The position numbers were made by a program, and so were the translations under genes. The notes below the pieces were generated by a model, which saw nothing but the letters and a program-made list of their open reading frames with translations, was not told the origin of the DNA and made no database searches. This document shows, piece after piece, positions 50,590 to 62,920 of a stretch of DNA of 64,000 nt. The stretch comes from Paraburkholderia sp. (GTDB lineage Bacteria > Pseudomonadota > Gammaproteobacteria > Burkholderiales > Burkholderiaceae): the NCBI GenBank assembly GCA_004322045.1, contig SCRN01000043.1, forward strand, positions 1 through 64,000. Direction: 5' to 3'. The stretch's first letter is position 1, and every line of letters begins with the position of its first letter.

Positions 50590-53238
50590 ATGCGAACTCC
50601 GATCGCGCGGCTTGCACCGCCCAGCGTGCGCGCGAAGCTCGTCGCCACCTTCCTGCTGCTGTTCGCGATCACGCTTGCCGTGGTCGTCGTGGGCGTGCTC
50701 GGCTTGCGCGCAAATCAAAACGCGCTCGACGAATACGAGGCGAACGTCGTGCCCGAGATCGCCCGCGCGCTCGAATTGTCCGACAAGGTCGCACAACTGG
50801 CCGCGGTAGCGCCGAGCACGACGATGACGGCTTCGCCCGATCTGCTGCGCAACGACACCGACCTGCTGCGTGGGCTACTGGCCGATATTCGCCGGCTGGC
50901 ACCGGGGCAACGCGGTGGAACGAACGCAGGCCTCGAAGTGCTCGACGATCTCGATGCGATCGACGAGGATTTGCCGCGGCTGCTCGTCGTCTCCGGCCGG
51001 CAGCGTCAGTTGGCCGACGAACTCTCGAAATTGCGCAGGGAGACCGATCGCATCGGCGACAGCATCGCGCGCCGCAAGGGTATCGTCGCTCAAGGCGCGC
51101 CGACGTTGATCGAAGTGTGGGCACGCACGGCCGAAGCGCTGCAGGCGGCCGATTCCGCCGAGCTCGGCAGCGCCGAGAGCGACAACGAAGCGTTATGGCT
51201 GCAGGTGCAGGCGCGCGGCGAAGACAAGCGCGAGCCCGAAGTCGCCGCGGCGCTGCAACGGCTCGACAACGGCGAGCGCAGCGTTTTCGACGTGCGCCGT
51301 GAGTTTCTCGCGAGCGAAGCGCAAACAAGCTACCTCGTTACGTTGCTGCGCGGCCATGCGGACCATTTGAGCGGAAAATCGGCACGCTACGTCGAGCGCT
51401 TGCGCCAGATCGCACGCGAGCGCAGCGAGAAAGTGCGTCGCGTGGCGGTGTCCAGTCAATCGGGCTTGTTGCTGCTCGCCTTTGCCGGCGTGGCCGTGGC
51501 GTTGGCCGGCGTCACCTACGTCAATCGCATCCTGCGCAAGCTGCAGGCCATGACGCGTGTGATGGCTCGCTTGGCTGCCGGCGATACGTCCGGTCAGATT
51601 CCGTCGACGCATAGGCCTGATGAAATCGGCGAGCTCGCGCGTGCGTTCGAAGTATTTCGCACCAACCTGCACGAGAACGAGCGGCTCACGCAAGGCCTCG
51701 AAGCGCAGCGACGCTTGCAGGAATCGGTACTGAATTCGATGAACGACGGCGTTTCCGTTCACGATGCCCACGGCCGCCTGATCGCCTGGAACCCCACCTT
51801 CGCGACGTTGCTCGGGTTCTCGCGTGAATCGTTGTGGAAGGCAATGACGCTCACGCAGTTGCGGCACGCCGTCGCGCCGCCCACGCGGTGGCGACAAGTG
51901 TCGCGCCAAACCGCAACGTACTCGGCCGATGGCGTACGCATCGCCGCGTCGGCGGAACTGCATATCCGCGATCAGCGCATTCTCGAATTTCATTGCCAGC
52001 CGCTACCCGACGGGGGTTGGGTGGCTGTTTGCCGCGACCTGACAAGCCGCCGCGCCGTAGAAGCCGAGCTGATGCATGCGCAGAAGATGGATGTGCTTGG
52101 GCAACTGACAGGCGGCGTCGCGCACGATTTCAACAACTTCCTCGTCGCCATCCTCGGCAACCTGGAGCTGCTGCTGCCGCGCCTCGCGCAGCACGGCGAT
52201 GAACGCCCGATGGCCGAGCGCGCACGGCGGGCGGCCGAACGCGCATCGCGCCTCACGCGCCGGCTGCTCGCCTTCGCTCGCCGTCAACCGTTGCAGGCGG
52301 AGCGGATCGCCGTCGATGCGATGCTGGCTGAAATGCTCGATCTCGTCGAATATTCGGCTGGCCTGCGCACCGAGGTCGTGCTCGTGCCGTCCGACGCGCC
52401 GCGCTGGGTCGAAGTCGATCGGGGGCAACTCGAAAACGCGATCCTCAACCTGACGCTCAATAGCGTCGCGGCGATGCCCGACGGTGGCCAGTTGACGCTG
52501 TCCGTACGCCACGACGAGCCGTTGCCGGCCATGACGGCGCAACGATCAGTCGTTCTAAGCGTAGCCGACACGGGCACCGGCATCGCGCCAATGTTGCTCG
52601 ACAAGGTGATCGAGCCGTTCTTTACGACCAAGCCCGCCGGGGAAGGCAGCGGGCTCGGGCTGTCCAGCGTCTATGGCTTCGTGCGTCAGAGCGGCGGAGA
52701 CTTGCGGATGCAAAGCACGGTCGGTCGTGGCACGACGGTCGAGCTTTGGCTGCCCGCCAGCGAGCCGCCGTGCGCGAGGCTTGCCCATGTCGACGGCGCA
52801 GTCCACGGGAGCGGCCATGCGGCGGCGACGCCCGCACCGCTCTCACCGCTTATACCACCGACTCCGCATGGTGTTGTCACGTCGGGCGGCACGCGTGTGC
52901 TCATCGTCGAAGACGATCCCGAGGTGCGCGACACGACGGTCACGCAGTTCACCGAACTGGGTGTGAGCGCTCATGCGGTCACGAGCGTGAGCGAGGCATT
53001 GGCCTGGCTCGATGCGCACGGCCTCGTCACGCTCTTGCTGTCCGACATCTCGCTCGGCGCGAGCGGCAGCGGCATCGAGCTCGCGGCGGAAGTGGCCCGA
53101 CGCTGGCCCGCTCAGCGCATTGCGTTGACCTCGGGCCTGCCGCCCGAAGCTCATCAAGGCCATCCCGACTGGCGCGCCGATCTCCCGTTTCTCCCCAAGC
53201 CGTTCGACCTGGCGGCGCTCGCGGCTTTGCTGCCCTGA
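50590..53238 (+). CDS. hybrid sensor histidine kinase, TorS-like architecture
   Basis: 882 residues: membrane helix about 18-40, a large helical periplasmic domain (to about 295), second helix 297-318, HAMP (ending RPDEIGELARAFEVF), PAS (about 375-480, DGVSVHDAHGRLIAWNPTF), HisKA with the phospho-His in GGVAHDFNNFL, HATPase (NLTLNSVAAMPDG, ADTGTGIAP, GSGLGLSSV), and a C-terminal receiver (IVEDDPEVRDT, LLSDISLG). The long helical sensor resembles TorS. The ligand is unknown; the adjacent trehalose-type operon suggests a sugar or binding protein. Confidence 0.92.
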   Translation: MRTPIARLAPPSVRAKLVATFLLLFAITLAVVVVGVLGLRANQNALDEYEANVVPEIARALELSDKVAQLAAVAPSTTMTASPDLLRNDTDLLRGLLADIRRLAPGQRGGTNAGLEVLDDLDAIDEDLPRLLVVSGRQRQLADELSKLRRETDRIGDSIARRKGIVAQGAPTLIEVWARTAEALQAADSAELGSAESDNEALWLQVQARGEDKREPEVAAALQRLDNGERSVFDVRREFLASEAQTSYLVTLLRGHADHLSGKSARYVERLRQIARERSEKVRRVAVSSQSGLLLLAFAGVAVALAGVTYVNRILRKLQAMTRVMARLAAGDTSGQIPSTHRPDEIGELARAFEVFRTNLHENERLTQGLEAQRRLQESVLNSMNDGVSVHDAHGRLIAWNPTFATLLGFSRESLWKAMTLTQLRHAVAPPTRWRQVSRQTATYSADGVRIAASAELHIRDQRILEFHCQPLPDGGWVAVCRDLTSRRAVEAELMHAQKMDVLGQLTGGVAHDFNNFLVAILGNLELLLPRLAQHGDERPMAERARRAAERASRLTRRLLAFARRQPLQAERIAVDAMLAEMLDLVEYSAGLRTEVVLVPSDAPRWVEVDRGQLENAILNLTLNSVAAMPDGGQLTLSVRHDEPLPAMTAQRSVVLSVADTGTGIAPMLLDKVIEPFFTTKPAGEGSGLGLSSVYGFVRQSGGDLRMQSTVGRGTTVELWLPASEPPCARLAHVDGAVHGSGHAAATPAPLSPLIPPTPHGVVTSGGTRVLIVEDDPEVRDTTVTQFTELGVSAHAVTSVSEALAWLDAHGLVTLLLSDISLGASGSGIELAAEVARRWPAQRIALTSGLPPEAHQGHPDWRADLPFLPKPFDLAALAALLP

Positions 53239-53446
53239 GCCCGGCCGCCGGGCTTGCCTTCTGTGACGCAATTGTTTCGATTGTTAATGGCGCCCCTGCG
53301 TTTCGCAATTTTCGATTAACGCGGCTCGTGTCTCATACGCATGACGGCGAAGGGGCGATGCGGTGGTTGGGCGCCCGGCAGCCGGCGGCGCGGACCTGTC
53401 ACCGCGCCGCAGCCTACACAGACTCAAACAAATCAGGAGACACCCG

Positions 53447-54715
53447 ATGTTCAAGTTCAGGGCAGGCGTGGCGGCGATAGCTTTGGCGCTCGCGGCCGGC
53501 AGCGCCGGTGCAGCGACGTTGCGGCTTGTGTGCGGCTCGGCCGGCATCGATCAAAGCAGCTGCGAGGCGGCCGCGAAAGCATGGGCGCAAAAGACGGGCA
53601 ACCAGGTCGAATTCGTCAGCATGCCGAACAATTCGAGCGAAGCGCTCGCACTGTACGAGCAATTGCTGAGCAGCGGCTCCGACAAGCTCGACGTCATGCA
53701 GATCGATACCGTGTGGCCCGGCATCCTCGCCAATCAATTGGTCGATCTGAAGCCTTACCTCAAGGACCGCATCGCCGACTATTTCCCCAGCGCGATCGCC
53801 AACGATACGGTGGGCGGAAAACTGGTTGCGGTGCCGTGGTACATCGACACGGGCATGCTCTACTACCGCAAGGATCTGCTCGAGAAGTACCACACGAAGG
53901 TGCCCGCGACGTGGGAAGATCTCGAAACGGTTGCGCGCAAGATCCAGGACGCCGAGCGTGCGGCCGGCAACGAAAAGATGTGGGGCTATGTCTGGCAAGG
54001 CCGGGCCTATGAAGGGCTGACTTGCGATGCGGTCGAATGGGTCAGCAGCTACAACGGCGGCAGCGTCGTCGATAGCCAAGGTCGCATCACGATCGACAAC
54101 CCCGCCGCGGCAAAGGCACTCGAGACGGCGTCGAAGTGGGTCGGCACGATCACGCCGAAAGCAGTGTTGAACTACGGCGAAGAAGAAGCGCGCGGCGTGT
54201 TCCAAGCGGGCAACGCCGTGTTCATGCGCAATTGGCCTTACGTGTGGTCGATTGCGAACAAGGACGGCAGCCCCGTCAAGGGCAGGATCGGTGTCGCGCC
54301 GCTGCCCAAGGGCGGCGCCGACGGTCACCCGGCGGCCGCGCTCGGCGGCTGGCATCTCGCCGTCTCGCGCTACTCGCCCAATCCGAAGCTAGCGGCCGAT
54401 CTCGTGCTCTATCTGTCGAGCGCCGAAATCGAGAAGCAGCGCGCCGTCGAGGATTCGTTCAATCCGACCATCCCCGCGCTCTATAGCGACAAGGAGGTGC
54501 TCAAAGCCAATCCGTTCATGGCCGACATGTTGCCGACGTTCAGCAGCGCAGTCGCACGCCCCTCGACGGTCACCGGCACGAAGTACAACCAGGTCAGCAA
54601 CCAGTTCTGGAACGCCGCCCACGACGTGCTTGCCGGCACGAGCAGCGCATCGACTGCGCTCTCGCGGCTCGCCGCTTCGCTGCAACGGCTTGCGCCGAAC
54701 GGCAACTGGCATTGA
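53447..54715 (+). CDS. ABC transporter sugar-binding protein, ThuE-like
   Basis: 422 residues, start 53447 with AGGAGA. A signal peptide ends AGAA. QIDTVWPGILANQLVDLKPYL and AVPWYIDTGMLYYRKDLLEKY are typical of trehalose/maltose/sucrose-binding cluster 1 proteins; EGLTCDAVEWVSSYNGG is close to ThuE. It captures the sugar in the periplasm for the two permeases and the ATPase downstream. Confidence 0.88.
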   Translation: MFKFRAGVAAIALALAAGSAGAATLRLVCGSAGIDQSSCEAAAKAWAQKTGNQVEFVSMPNNSSEALALYEQLLSSGSDKLDVMQIDTVWPGILANQLVDLKPYLKDRIADYFPSAIANDTVGGKLVAVPWYIDTGMLYYRKDLLEKYHTKVPATWEDLETVARKIQDAERAAGNEKMWGYVWQGRAYEGLTCDAVEWVSSYNGGSVVDSQGRITIDNPAAAKALETASKWVGTITPKAVLNYGEEEARGVFQAGNAVFMRNWPYVWSIANKDGSPVKGRIGVAPLPKGGADGHPAAALGGWHLAVSRYSPNPKLAADLVLYLSSAEIEKQRAVEDSFNPTIPALYSDKEVLKANPFMADMLPTFSSAVARPSTVTGTKYNQVSNQFWNAAHDVLAGTSSASTALSRLAASLQRLAPNGNWH

Positions 54716-54785
54716 GCAAGAGCAAGCACGGAGCGGTTTTCGATAGCGGCAAGGCTCGCTGCTGAATAGAGCGGCGGCGAGCCCG

Positions 54786-55790
54786 ATGAGGGAGGCAATC
54801 GGCGTGAGAGGCGAAATCGAACGTGGGATCGGAGGCGGGACGCTGACATTTAGGAGTCCTACCTATTTGTCGGAGCAAGCAGGGAAGAGGACACGCGGCT
54901 CGGCATTGACGCGCGCGCGTCGCCGTCAGGCATGGCTCATGATGTTGCCGGCGCTAGCGGCATTGACGGCCATCGCAGGCTGGCCGCTCGTCCGTACGGC
55001 ATGGTTCAGCTTCACCGATGCACAGCTTTCCGACCTCTCGCACTGGCACTTCGTCGGGCTGGCGAACTACGTCGGGCCGGCCGGGGTGCTGCGCGACCCC
55101 GATTGGTGGCGCGCTGTGTCCAATACCGTTTGCTTCGCGCTGGTTTCGGTCGTTCTCGAAACGCTGGCCGGTCTGGCAGTCGCGCTGCTGCTCGACACAC
55201 CGTCACGCATGCGCACGGTGTTGCGGGCTGCCGTGCTCGTGCCGTGGGCGATCCCGACCGTGGTGTCGGCGAAGATCTGGAGCTGGATGCTCAACGATCA
55301 ATTCGGCGTGATCAACGCCATGCTGCAGGCGCTTGGCGTGATTCACGCGCCGCTCGCATTCACCGCCGATGCGAGGCTCGTGTTTCCGACGATCGTCCTC
55401 GTCGACGTCTGGAAAACCACGCCGTTCATGGCGCTGCTGATGCTCGCCGCGCTGCAGACCGTGCCGCGCGACTGCTACGAGGCAGCGCGGATCGACGGCG
55501 TCCCGCGGCTGCGCGTATTCGCCCGCATCACGCTGCCGCTCATCTGGCCCGGTGTGCTCGTCGCGATGATCTTCCGTTCGCTCGACGCCTTGCGCGTGTT
55601 CGATCTGATCTATGTGATGACGTCGAACAGCCGCGCCACCAAAAGCATGTCGGTCTATGTCCGCGAGCAACTGATCGATTTTCAGCAAGTGGGTTTCGGG
55701 TCTGCTGCCGCCGTGCTGCTGTTTCTGTCGATCGTCCTGTTCACGATCGGCTATATGGCCTTCAACCGCAACCGCATGCAAGGGGCGTGA
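54786..55790 (+). CDS. sugar ABC transporter permease, ThuF/MalF-like
   Basis: 334 residues, six helices. The EAA loop is EAARIDGVPRLRVFARITLPLIWPGV. The N-terminus is uncertain: ATG 54786 has no good ribosome site, while the GTG at 54804 has GGGAGG (328 residues). Partner of the next permease; 1 bp between stop and its start. Confidence 0.9.
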   Translation: MREAIGVRGEIERGIGGGTLTFRSPTYLSEQAGKRTRGSALTRARRRQAWLMMLPALAALTAIAGWPLVRTAWFSFTDAQLSDLSHWHFVGLANYVGPAGVLRDPDWWRAVSNTVCFALVSVVLETLAGLAVALLLDTPSRMRTVLRAAVLVPWAIPTVVSAKIWSWMLNDQFGVINAMLQALGVIHAPLAFTADARLVFPTIVLVDVWKTTPFMALLMLAALQTVPRDCYEAARIDGVPRLRVFARITLPLIWPGVLVAMIFRSLDALRVFDLIYVMTSNSRATKSMSVYVREQLIDFQQVGFGSAAAVLLFLSIVLFTIGYMAFNRNRMQGA

Positions 55791-55791
55791 G

Positions 55792-56622
55792 ATGCGAACC
55801 CATCCGCTCGAGCGTGCAGCCTACGCGGTGTTGTCAGCCATCGTGCTCGTCGTCGCGCTGTTTCCATTCGTCTACATGATCAGCACCTCGCTCAAGCAGG
55901 GCGATGCGCTATACGACACGTCGTTGATCGCATGGCACCCCGCGCTCGACAACTATCGGCAACTGTTTCGCGATCAGCCGTTCGGCGCTTACCTGCTGAA
56001 CTCGGCATGTGTGGCCGGCGCAACCGTGGCGTTGTCGATCGTCGTCTCGCTGCCTGCCGCCTATGCCCTCGGCCGTGTGTCGTTCAAAGGCCGCGGCGTG
56101 TTGTTGATGGCAATCCTCGGCGTATCGATGTTTCCGCAAGTGGCGATCTTGTCGGGGTTGTTCGAACTCGTGCGGGCCATGGGCCTTTACGACCACCTCG
56201 CCGCGCTTGCGCTCTCCGATCTCGTCTTCACGCTGCCGTTCACGATCTGGGTGCTCGTCACGTTCATGCGCGAGTTGCCACGCGAGCTCGAAGAGGCCGC
56301 GCTCGTCGACGGCGTCGGCGTCATGACGATGATCTTCCGCGTATTCATGCCGCTGCTGCGGCCGGCGCTTGCGGCCACATCGCTGCTCGCGTTCGTCGCC
56401 GCCTGGAACGAATTCCTGTTCGCGCTGACCTTCACGATCTCATCGAGCCAACGCACTGTGCCGGTCGCGATCACGATGGTTGGCGGTGCGAGCAGCTTCG
56501 AGTTGCCGTGGGGCGCCATCATGGCCGCCTCCGTGATCGTGACCGTGCCCCTTGTCGCACTGGTGCTCGTCTTTCAACGACACATCGTATCCGGCCTGAC
56601 GGCCGGCGCGGTCAAGGGCTGA
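55792..56622 (+). CDS. sugar ABC transporter permease, ThuG/MalG-like
   Basis: 276 residues, six helices. EAA loop: EEAALVDGVGVMTMIFRVFMPLLRPALAA. The C-terminus IVSGLTAGAVKG is the usual MalG-type end. Forms the channel with the previous permease. Confidence 0.92.
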   Translation: MRTHPLERAAYAVLSAIVLVVALFPFVYMISTSLKQGDALYDTSLIAWHPALDNYRQLFRDQPFGAYLLNSACVAGATVALSIVVSLPAAYALGRVSFKGRGVLLMAILGVSMFPQVAILSGLFELVRAMGLYDHLAALALSDLVFTLPFTIWVLVTFMRELPRELEEAALVDGVGVMTMIFRVFMPLLRPALAATSLLAFVAAWNEFLFALTFTISSSQRTVPVAITMVGGASSFELPWGAIMAASVIVTVPLVALVLVFQRHIVSGLTAGAVKG

Positions 56623-56676
56623 GAGCGCGGGTCGAAGGCATGCGTGAACGACAGAACCGATTGCTGGAGAAATGAA

Positions 56677-57813
56677 ATGAGTCGTATCGAACTGAGTGCC
56701 TTACGCAAGAACTTCGGCGTGACGCCTGTGCTGGCCGACGTCGATCTGGAAATCGCATCGGGCGAATTTTGCGTGTTCATCGGGCCGTCCGGCTGCGGCA
56801 AGTCGACGTTGCTGAGACTCGTGGCGGGGTTGGACGAGCCGAGTGCGGGCGACATCTCGATCGACGGCAGGCGCGTCAACGAGCTTGCGCCGGCGCGTCG
56901 CGATATCGCCATGGTGTTCCAGAGCTATGCGCTCTATCCGCATATGACCGTCTACGAGAACATGGCGTTCGGCCTGCGTCATCTGCGCTTGCCCAAGGGC
57001 GAAGTCGATCGGCGCGTGCAGGTTGCATCGGCGTCATTGCGGTTGACCGAGCTGCTCGAAAGAAAGCCGGCGGCGTTATCGGGCGGACAGCGCCAACGCG
57101 TCGCGATCGGCCGAGCGATTGTCCGCAAGCCGAAGGTATTCCTGTTCGACGAGCCGCTTTCGAATCTCGATGCGTCGCTACGCGTGAAGACGCGCGTCGA
57201 GATCGCGCGCCTTCATCGTGAGTTGGGCGAGGTCAGCATGATCTACGTGACGCACGACCAGGTCGAAGCGATGACGCTGGCCGACAAGATCGTGCTGCTG
57301 CGCCCGCTCGAAGGCCGCGAAGGCGTGGCGAGCATTGCGCAGGTGGGCACGCCACTCGAGCTCTATCACCGGCCCGCGAACCTGTTCGTTGCGGGCTTCA
57401 TCGGGTCGCCGTCGATGAATTTCTTCACGGCGACGGTCGCCGCTGCCGCTGCCGCAGAAGTGCGCGTCGCCGCCGGCGAGACCCCGTTGCGCGCCGCCGT
57501 TTCCGGCGAGCACCTCGGTGCCGGCGTCCCGGTGACGATCGGCATCCGCCCCGAGCACGTCTGTGTTGGCACAGGGGCGATGACTGGACTCGTCACCCAC
57601 GTCGAGCGCATGGGCGAGCACACGTACGTCTATCTCGACACACCGCTGTGCAAACAGCCCATCGTCGCGAAGACCGCACCGGCGGCGGTGGGCATCGGCG
57701 AGCGCATTCGCTTCGATTTGCCGGCCGAAGCATTGCATCTGTTTCATCCGGACGGACGCGCGGCCCAGCGTCTATTGCACGAACCCGAAGAGCGATGGCT
57801 TGCAACCGCATAG
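56677..57813 (+). CDS. sugar ABC transporter ATPase, ThuK/MalK-like
   Basis: 378 residues, start 56677 with GGAG. Walker [11 protein letters not shown]-loop [13 protein letters not shown], signature [15 protein letters not shown], Walker [14 protein letters not shown]-loop [14 protein letters not shown]. The C-terminal regulatory OB domain is present ([18 protein letters not shown]). Drives the import of the sugar. Confidence 0.94.
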   Translation: MSRIELSALRKNFGVTPVLADVDLEIASGEFCVFIGPSGCGKSTLLRLVAGLDEPSAGDISIDGRRVNELAPARRDIAMVFQSYALYPHMTVYENMAFGLRHLRLPKGEVDRRVQVASASLRLTELLERKPAALSGGQRQRVAIGRAIVRKPKVFLFDEPLSNLDASLRVKTRVEIARLHRELGEVSMIYVTHDQVEAMTLADKIVLLRPLEGREGVASIAQVGTPLELYHRPANLFVAGFIGSPSMNFFTATVAAAAAAEVRVAAGETPLRAAVSGEHLGAGVPVTIGIRPEHVCVGTGAMTGLVTHVERMGEHTYVYLDTPLCKQPIVAKTAPAAVGIGERIRFDLPAEALHLFHPDGRAAQRLLHEPEERWLATA

Positions 57814-57904
57814 GCCCGGCACCCGGAAACCTCTTATGAAACGCGGCCCACGGCGCAGGGCCGCAAACGAATCGAGCGCCTCTATTTCCGACAGAAGGAC
57901 AGAA

Positions 57905-58714
57905 ATGCCAGCTAAAAAATTATCGGTGATCGTCTGGAACGAGTTCGAGCACGAACGCGAGAACCCCGGCGTGAAGGCCATCTACCCGCACGGTTTGCAC
58001 GCCGTCATTGCGAGCGCGCTGGCAGAAACGCCCCCGTTGAACCCGGGCGCGCTGCCGCTCGAAATCGGCACGGCCACGCTCGATCAGCCGGAGCACGGTT
58101 TGTCGGAGGAGCGTCTGGCCGCTTGCGACGTGCTGATCTGGTGGGGGCACAAGGCCCATAAGAAAGTATCGGACGAGGTGGTCGAGCGTGTGCAACGGCG
58201 CGTGTTGGAGGGGATGGGCTTGATCGTTCTGCACTCGGGCCACTACTCGAAGATCTTCCGGCGCCTCCTCGGCACGCACTGTTCGCTGAAGTGGCGCGAG
58301 GCCGCGGAAAAAGAACGCCTGTGGGTGGTGGAGCCGTCGCACCCGATCGCGGCAGGGCTCGGCGAGTACTTCGAACTGCAGCACGAAGAGATGTACGGCG
58401 AGCGCTTCGATATTCCGCAACCGGACAGCACGGTGTTCATTTCGTGGTTCGAAGGCGGCGAGGTGTTTCGTTCGGGGTGCTGCTGGGAGCGCGGGCATGG
58501 CCGCATCTTCTACTTCCGTCCCGGGCACGAAGCGTATCCCACCTATCACGACCGCAATGTTCAGCGCGTGATTGCGAATGCGGTGCAATGGGCGGCCCCG
58601 CGCGTGAACATCGCTGACCGCTGCCCCAATTCGCCGCCGCTCGAGAAGCTCAGCGAGCACAGCACGAACTTCGCCAGCGTCGGCGTCGAGCAACGTGACG
58701 GAGACAATCTATGA
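57905..58714 (+). CDS. thuA: ThuA-like sugar catabolism protein
   Basis: 269 residues, start 57905 with [46 protein letters not shown] and [19 protein letters not shown] are ThuA (PF06283) glutamine-amidotransferase-like motifs. In Sinorhizobium ThuA and ThuB turn trehalose to 3-keto-trehalose and process it. Overlaps thuB (ATGA). Confidence 0.92.
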   Translation: MPAKKLSVIVWNEFEHERENPGVKAIYPHGLHAVIASALAETPPLNPGALPLEIGTATLDQPEHGLSEERLAACDVLIWWGHKAHKKVSDEVVERVQRRVLEGMGLIVLHSGHYSKIFRRLLGTHCSLKWREAAEKERLWVVEPSHPIAAGLGEYFELQHEEMYGERFDIPQPDSTVFISWFEGGEVFRSGCCWERGHGRIFYFRPGHEAYPTYHDRNVQRVIANAVQWAAPRVNIADRCPNSPPLEKLSEHSTNFASVGVEQRDGDNL

Positions 58715-59847
58715 ATGACGATTACAAGGTCGAACTGCCGCAGCTCGAGGCTGTGCTGCGCGGGCGCCGCCTTCGCGTGGGCGTGATCGGGCTCGGTATT
58801 GGGCGCAAGCATATCGAAGGCTGGCGCGAGCATCCCGATGTTGATGTCGTCGCGATCGCCGATCCCGATACGACGCGCCTCGCTCAGCGCGGCGACGCGT
58901 TCGGCATCGACGTGCGCTATACGAGCGCCGAGGCGATGTTGGCGGCCGAGAAGCTCGACGTCGTCAGCGTATGCACGCCGAACAAGTTCCATCGCGATTT
59001 GACGATCGCCGCGTTCGAGGCGGGCTGCCATGTGCTCTGCGAAAAGCCGATGGCGATGAACGCCGAGGAAGCGCGCGAGATGCTGCGTGCGGCCGATCGT
59101 GCGGGCAAACGCCTGATGATCAACTTCTCGTATCGCTTCAGCGCGCAGTCGCGGGCGTTGAAAGCGCAGGTCGAGGCTGGGCTGTTCGGCGATTTTTATT
59201 TCGGCCGCACGGTTTGGCATCGCCGTCGGGGCTTGCCCGGGTTCGGTGGATGGTTCGGCACGAAGGCGCTGGCAGGGGGCGGTCCGCTGATCGATCTCGG
59301 CGTGCATCGGCTCGATCTCGCGCTTTGGCTGATGGGCTATCCCAAGCCCGTGTGGGTGCTCGGCAGCACCTATGACTCGATCGGTCGCGAGTTGGCGGCG
59401 CGCACGGGCAAGACCTTCGATGTCGAGGATCTGGCCGCTACGCTGATCCGCTTCGACAACGGCGCGACCCTCGTGCTCGAAGCCTCATGGGCGACGAATA
59501 TTCAGGAGGCCGAACTGATGGAAACGCGTCTGCTCGGCACGCGCGCCGGTCTGCTGCAAAAGAACCTGAACGAAGGTTATACGTTCGACGCACAGGTATT
59601 CATGGAGCAGAACGGTGCGCAGTTCGACATGCGCGTAAGCCCGGCCTCGACTGCGCATTCGGCGATGTACGACTACGCGGAAGCGATTCTGACCGAGCGG
59701 CCACACCCGGCGACGGGCGAAGAAGGACTCATCGTGATGGAGATTCTCGACGCGATCTATGCGAGCGCGGCAGCCGGAGAGCCGATCCGGCTCGATGGGC
59801 GGAGGAAGACGGCGGCTCCCGTGGTGGACCTCGACATGGCGAGCTGA
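58711..59847 (+). CDS. thuB: Gfo/Idh/MocA-type oxidoreductase, ThuB-like
   Basis: 378 residues. [15 protein letters not shown] binds [24 protein letters not shown] and [12 protein letters not shown] with the catalytic Lys; [21 protein letters not shown] is the substrate side. Works with ThuA on a trehalose- or maltose-type disaccharide, probably as a 3-dehydrogenase. Confidence 0.92.
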   Translation: MNDDYKVELPQLEAVLRGRRLRVGVIGLGIGRKHIEGWREHPDVDVVAIADPDTTRLAQRGDAFGIDVRYTSAEAMLAAEKLDVVSVCTPNKFHRDLTIAAFEAGCHVLCEKPMAMNAEEAREMLRAADRAGKRLMINFSYRFSAQSRALKAQVEAGLFGDFYFGRTVWHRRRGLPGFGGWFGTKALAGGGPLIDLGVHRLDLALWLMGYPKPVWVLGSTYDSIGRELAARTGKTFDVEDLAATLIRFDNGATLVLEASWATNIQEAELMETRLLGTRAGLLQKNLNEGYTFDAQVFMEQNGAQFDMRVSPASTAHSAMYDYAEAILTERPHPATGEEGLIVMEILDAIYASAAAGEPIRLDGRRKTAAPVVDLDMAS

Positions 59848-59863
59848 GCCGGACCCCGATCGG

Positions 59864-59884
59864 GCCGGCGCAGATAGCGCCGGC
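59864..59884. terminator. stem-loop between thuB and the maltoporin gene
   Basis: GCCGGCGC-AGATA-GCGCCGGC followed by only three T. Probably a partial terminator or mRNA-end stabiliser that lets the porin be made at a different level. Confidence 0.5.
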
Positions 59885-59945
59885 TTTCGATGCGGCCCTG
59901 TTGCCGCGACAGAACAACGCGCTGCGCGGGCACGCAGCGCGATAA

Positions 59946-61499
<1,554 letters not shown>

Positions 61500-61543
61500 G
61501 TGTGAACAAGCCCTGAAGAGGCGGGCGATCAGAAGAGTGCCAT

Positions 61544-61577
61544 GTGCGGCCGTTCAGTCGAGACTGAATGGCCGCAC
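61544..61577. terminator. bidirectional hairpin between converging genes
   Basis: GTGCGGCCGTTCAGT and ACTGAATGGCCGCAC, 15 pairs (one G-T), loop CGAG. It lies between the maltoporin and DUF1272 gene ends. No clear T-tract, but the stem is strong. Confidence 0.7.
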
Positions 61578-61607
61578 TGCCAATCTGAAGCGGGCGGCTG
61601 CGCGCAT

Positions 61608-61853
61608 TCAGTGCTGCTTGGCGCAGTCGGGATTGAATACGCGTTGGGTTGACGCCGGGTTGTTCGCCAGCTTGTTTGCAGGACGACGAGGCCGGGTGAC
61701 CAGTTCGCCACCGCAATTCGGGCAGGTTCCGTGCAGCACGTTGGTGGCGCAGTCTGCGCAGAACGTGCATTCAAAGGTGCAGATAAGGGCGTCTTCTGAA
61801 TCGGGCGGGAGATCTTTATCGCAGCATTCGCAGCCAGGGCGTAGGTCGAGCAT
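61608..61853 (-). CDS. DUF1272 cysteine-rich protein
   Basis: 81 residues, start 61853 with GGAG. LRPGCECCDKDLPPDSEDAL, CTFECTFCADCA and CPNCGGEL carry nine Cys-type ligands, likely two zinc sites. The tail NPASTQRVFNPDC is typical. Small cytosolic protein of unknown role. A decayed relative is at 29882-29992. Confidence 0.9.
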   Translation of the reverse strand: MLDLRPGCECCDKDLPPDSEDALICTFECTFCADCATNVLHGTCPNCGGELVTRPRRPANKLANNPASTQRVFNPDCAKQH

Positions 61854-61960
61854 GGCGTCTCCACAGAGCACGGATGCCTCGCATTGTAAGACCCGGCTTT
61901 CGAATGGCATACGGGCATAGGCTGCCATTGAGCCGTCAATTTGAGCGCCGGACGTGCCGA

Positions 61961-62920
61961 TCATGGGCTGGGTTGCTTGTCGGTGACCGCGTTGCGCATT
62001 GCGACGGTGAGCCCGAGCGTGATCATGGTTAAGGACAGCAGGAGCGGCGCGGTTGGCGCCCGTCGCAAGATGATCGATTCGATGATGGCCGCGGTAACGG
62101 GCCCTAACGCCTGGAAAGCAACGACGCGACTCGCATCCATATTGGCCAACGCCCAGAGCCAGCAGAAGTAGCCTACCCCGCTTGATAAACCTAGGAAGAG
62201 AACGTTGGACCAGGCAGGCCACGGTAAATGCGGCAGGAGTGGTTGATTTATCGCCAGGCAAGCGATGCCGAGAAAGAGCACGGCTGCGCCCATGGCGACG
62301 CCACAGGTCGGCAACGCGAGATAGCGGCGCAGATAGGGGCGATAAAGGAGGCTCGTGATTGCGCCGACAAGCGTAGCGCCTACTAGCGCGGCAAACCCGC
62401 GAACGGCTTCCGTATGCATCGCGGCGCGATTAGGGCCGGCACTGAGCAGGCATACGACGCCGGCGACCGCAAGCGCTACACCTGCCAGTTTCCGTGTGCT
62501 GTATGCCTCGCTGCCCCGCGTTACGGCGAAGCACATCGTGAACAGCGGCATGGTGGCGAAGACGAGCGCGCATGTGCTTGCCGACAGTGTGGAAAGGGCG
62601 TAGTTGAGGAGAAGAATCAGCACGGCAAACTGAAGGATGCCGAGCGCGGCGATGGCCGTCAGGTCCTTCAGTGCGAAGCGGACGCGTCCGGCAACGGCGA
62701 CAGGAACGGCGAGTATGGCGAAGCCGACGAGGTAACGAAGAAAGGCGAGCGTGGTGAGGGGGACATCGTTGGCCACTGCGCGCGTAGAGACCATTGCGGC
62801 GCCGACCAGCATACCTGTCGCCGCTGCGGCGAGCGTGGCCCCGAAGCGTCCGTTCACCGAACGGCTGCCAGCAGAGGGGCCTGCCGGCCGACGCGCGGCG
62901 GATTCAGAGGCGTTTTTCAA
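61961..62920 (-). CDS. EamA/DMT-family exporter
   Basis: 319 residues, ten helices in two EamA repeats (ATGMLVGAAMVSTRAVANDV, LTTLAFLRYLVGFAIL; then FLGLSSGVGYFCWLWALANMDASRV). TTG start at 62920, overlapping the GNAT remnant end; a GTG at 62857 is possible. Exports amino acids or other metabolites. Confidence 0.85.
   Translation of the reverse strand: MKNASESAARRPAGPSAGSRSVNGRFGATLAAAATGMLVGAAMVSTRAVANDVPLTTLAFLRYLVGFAILAVPVAVAGRVRFALKDLTAIAALGILQFAVLILLLNYALSTLSASTCALVFATMPLFTMCFAVTRGSEAYSTRKLAGVALAVAGVVCLLSAGPNRAAMHTEAVRGFAALVGATLVGAITSLLYRPYLRRYLALPTCGVAMGAAVLFLGIACLAINQPLLPHLPWPAWSNVLFLGLSSGVGYFCWLWALANMDASRVVAFQALGPVTAAIIESIILRRAPTAPLLLSLTMITLGLTVAMRNAVTDKQPSP

Noticed and set aside
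54786-54804. ThuF-like permease start at the TTG at 54868
   Set aside because: AGGAG is farther from it than GGGAGG is from the GTG at 54804; kept as a minor option only.
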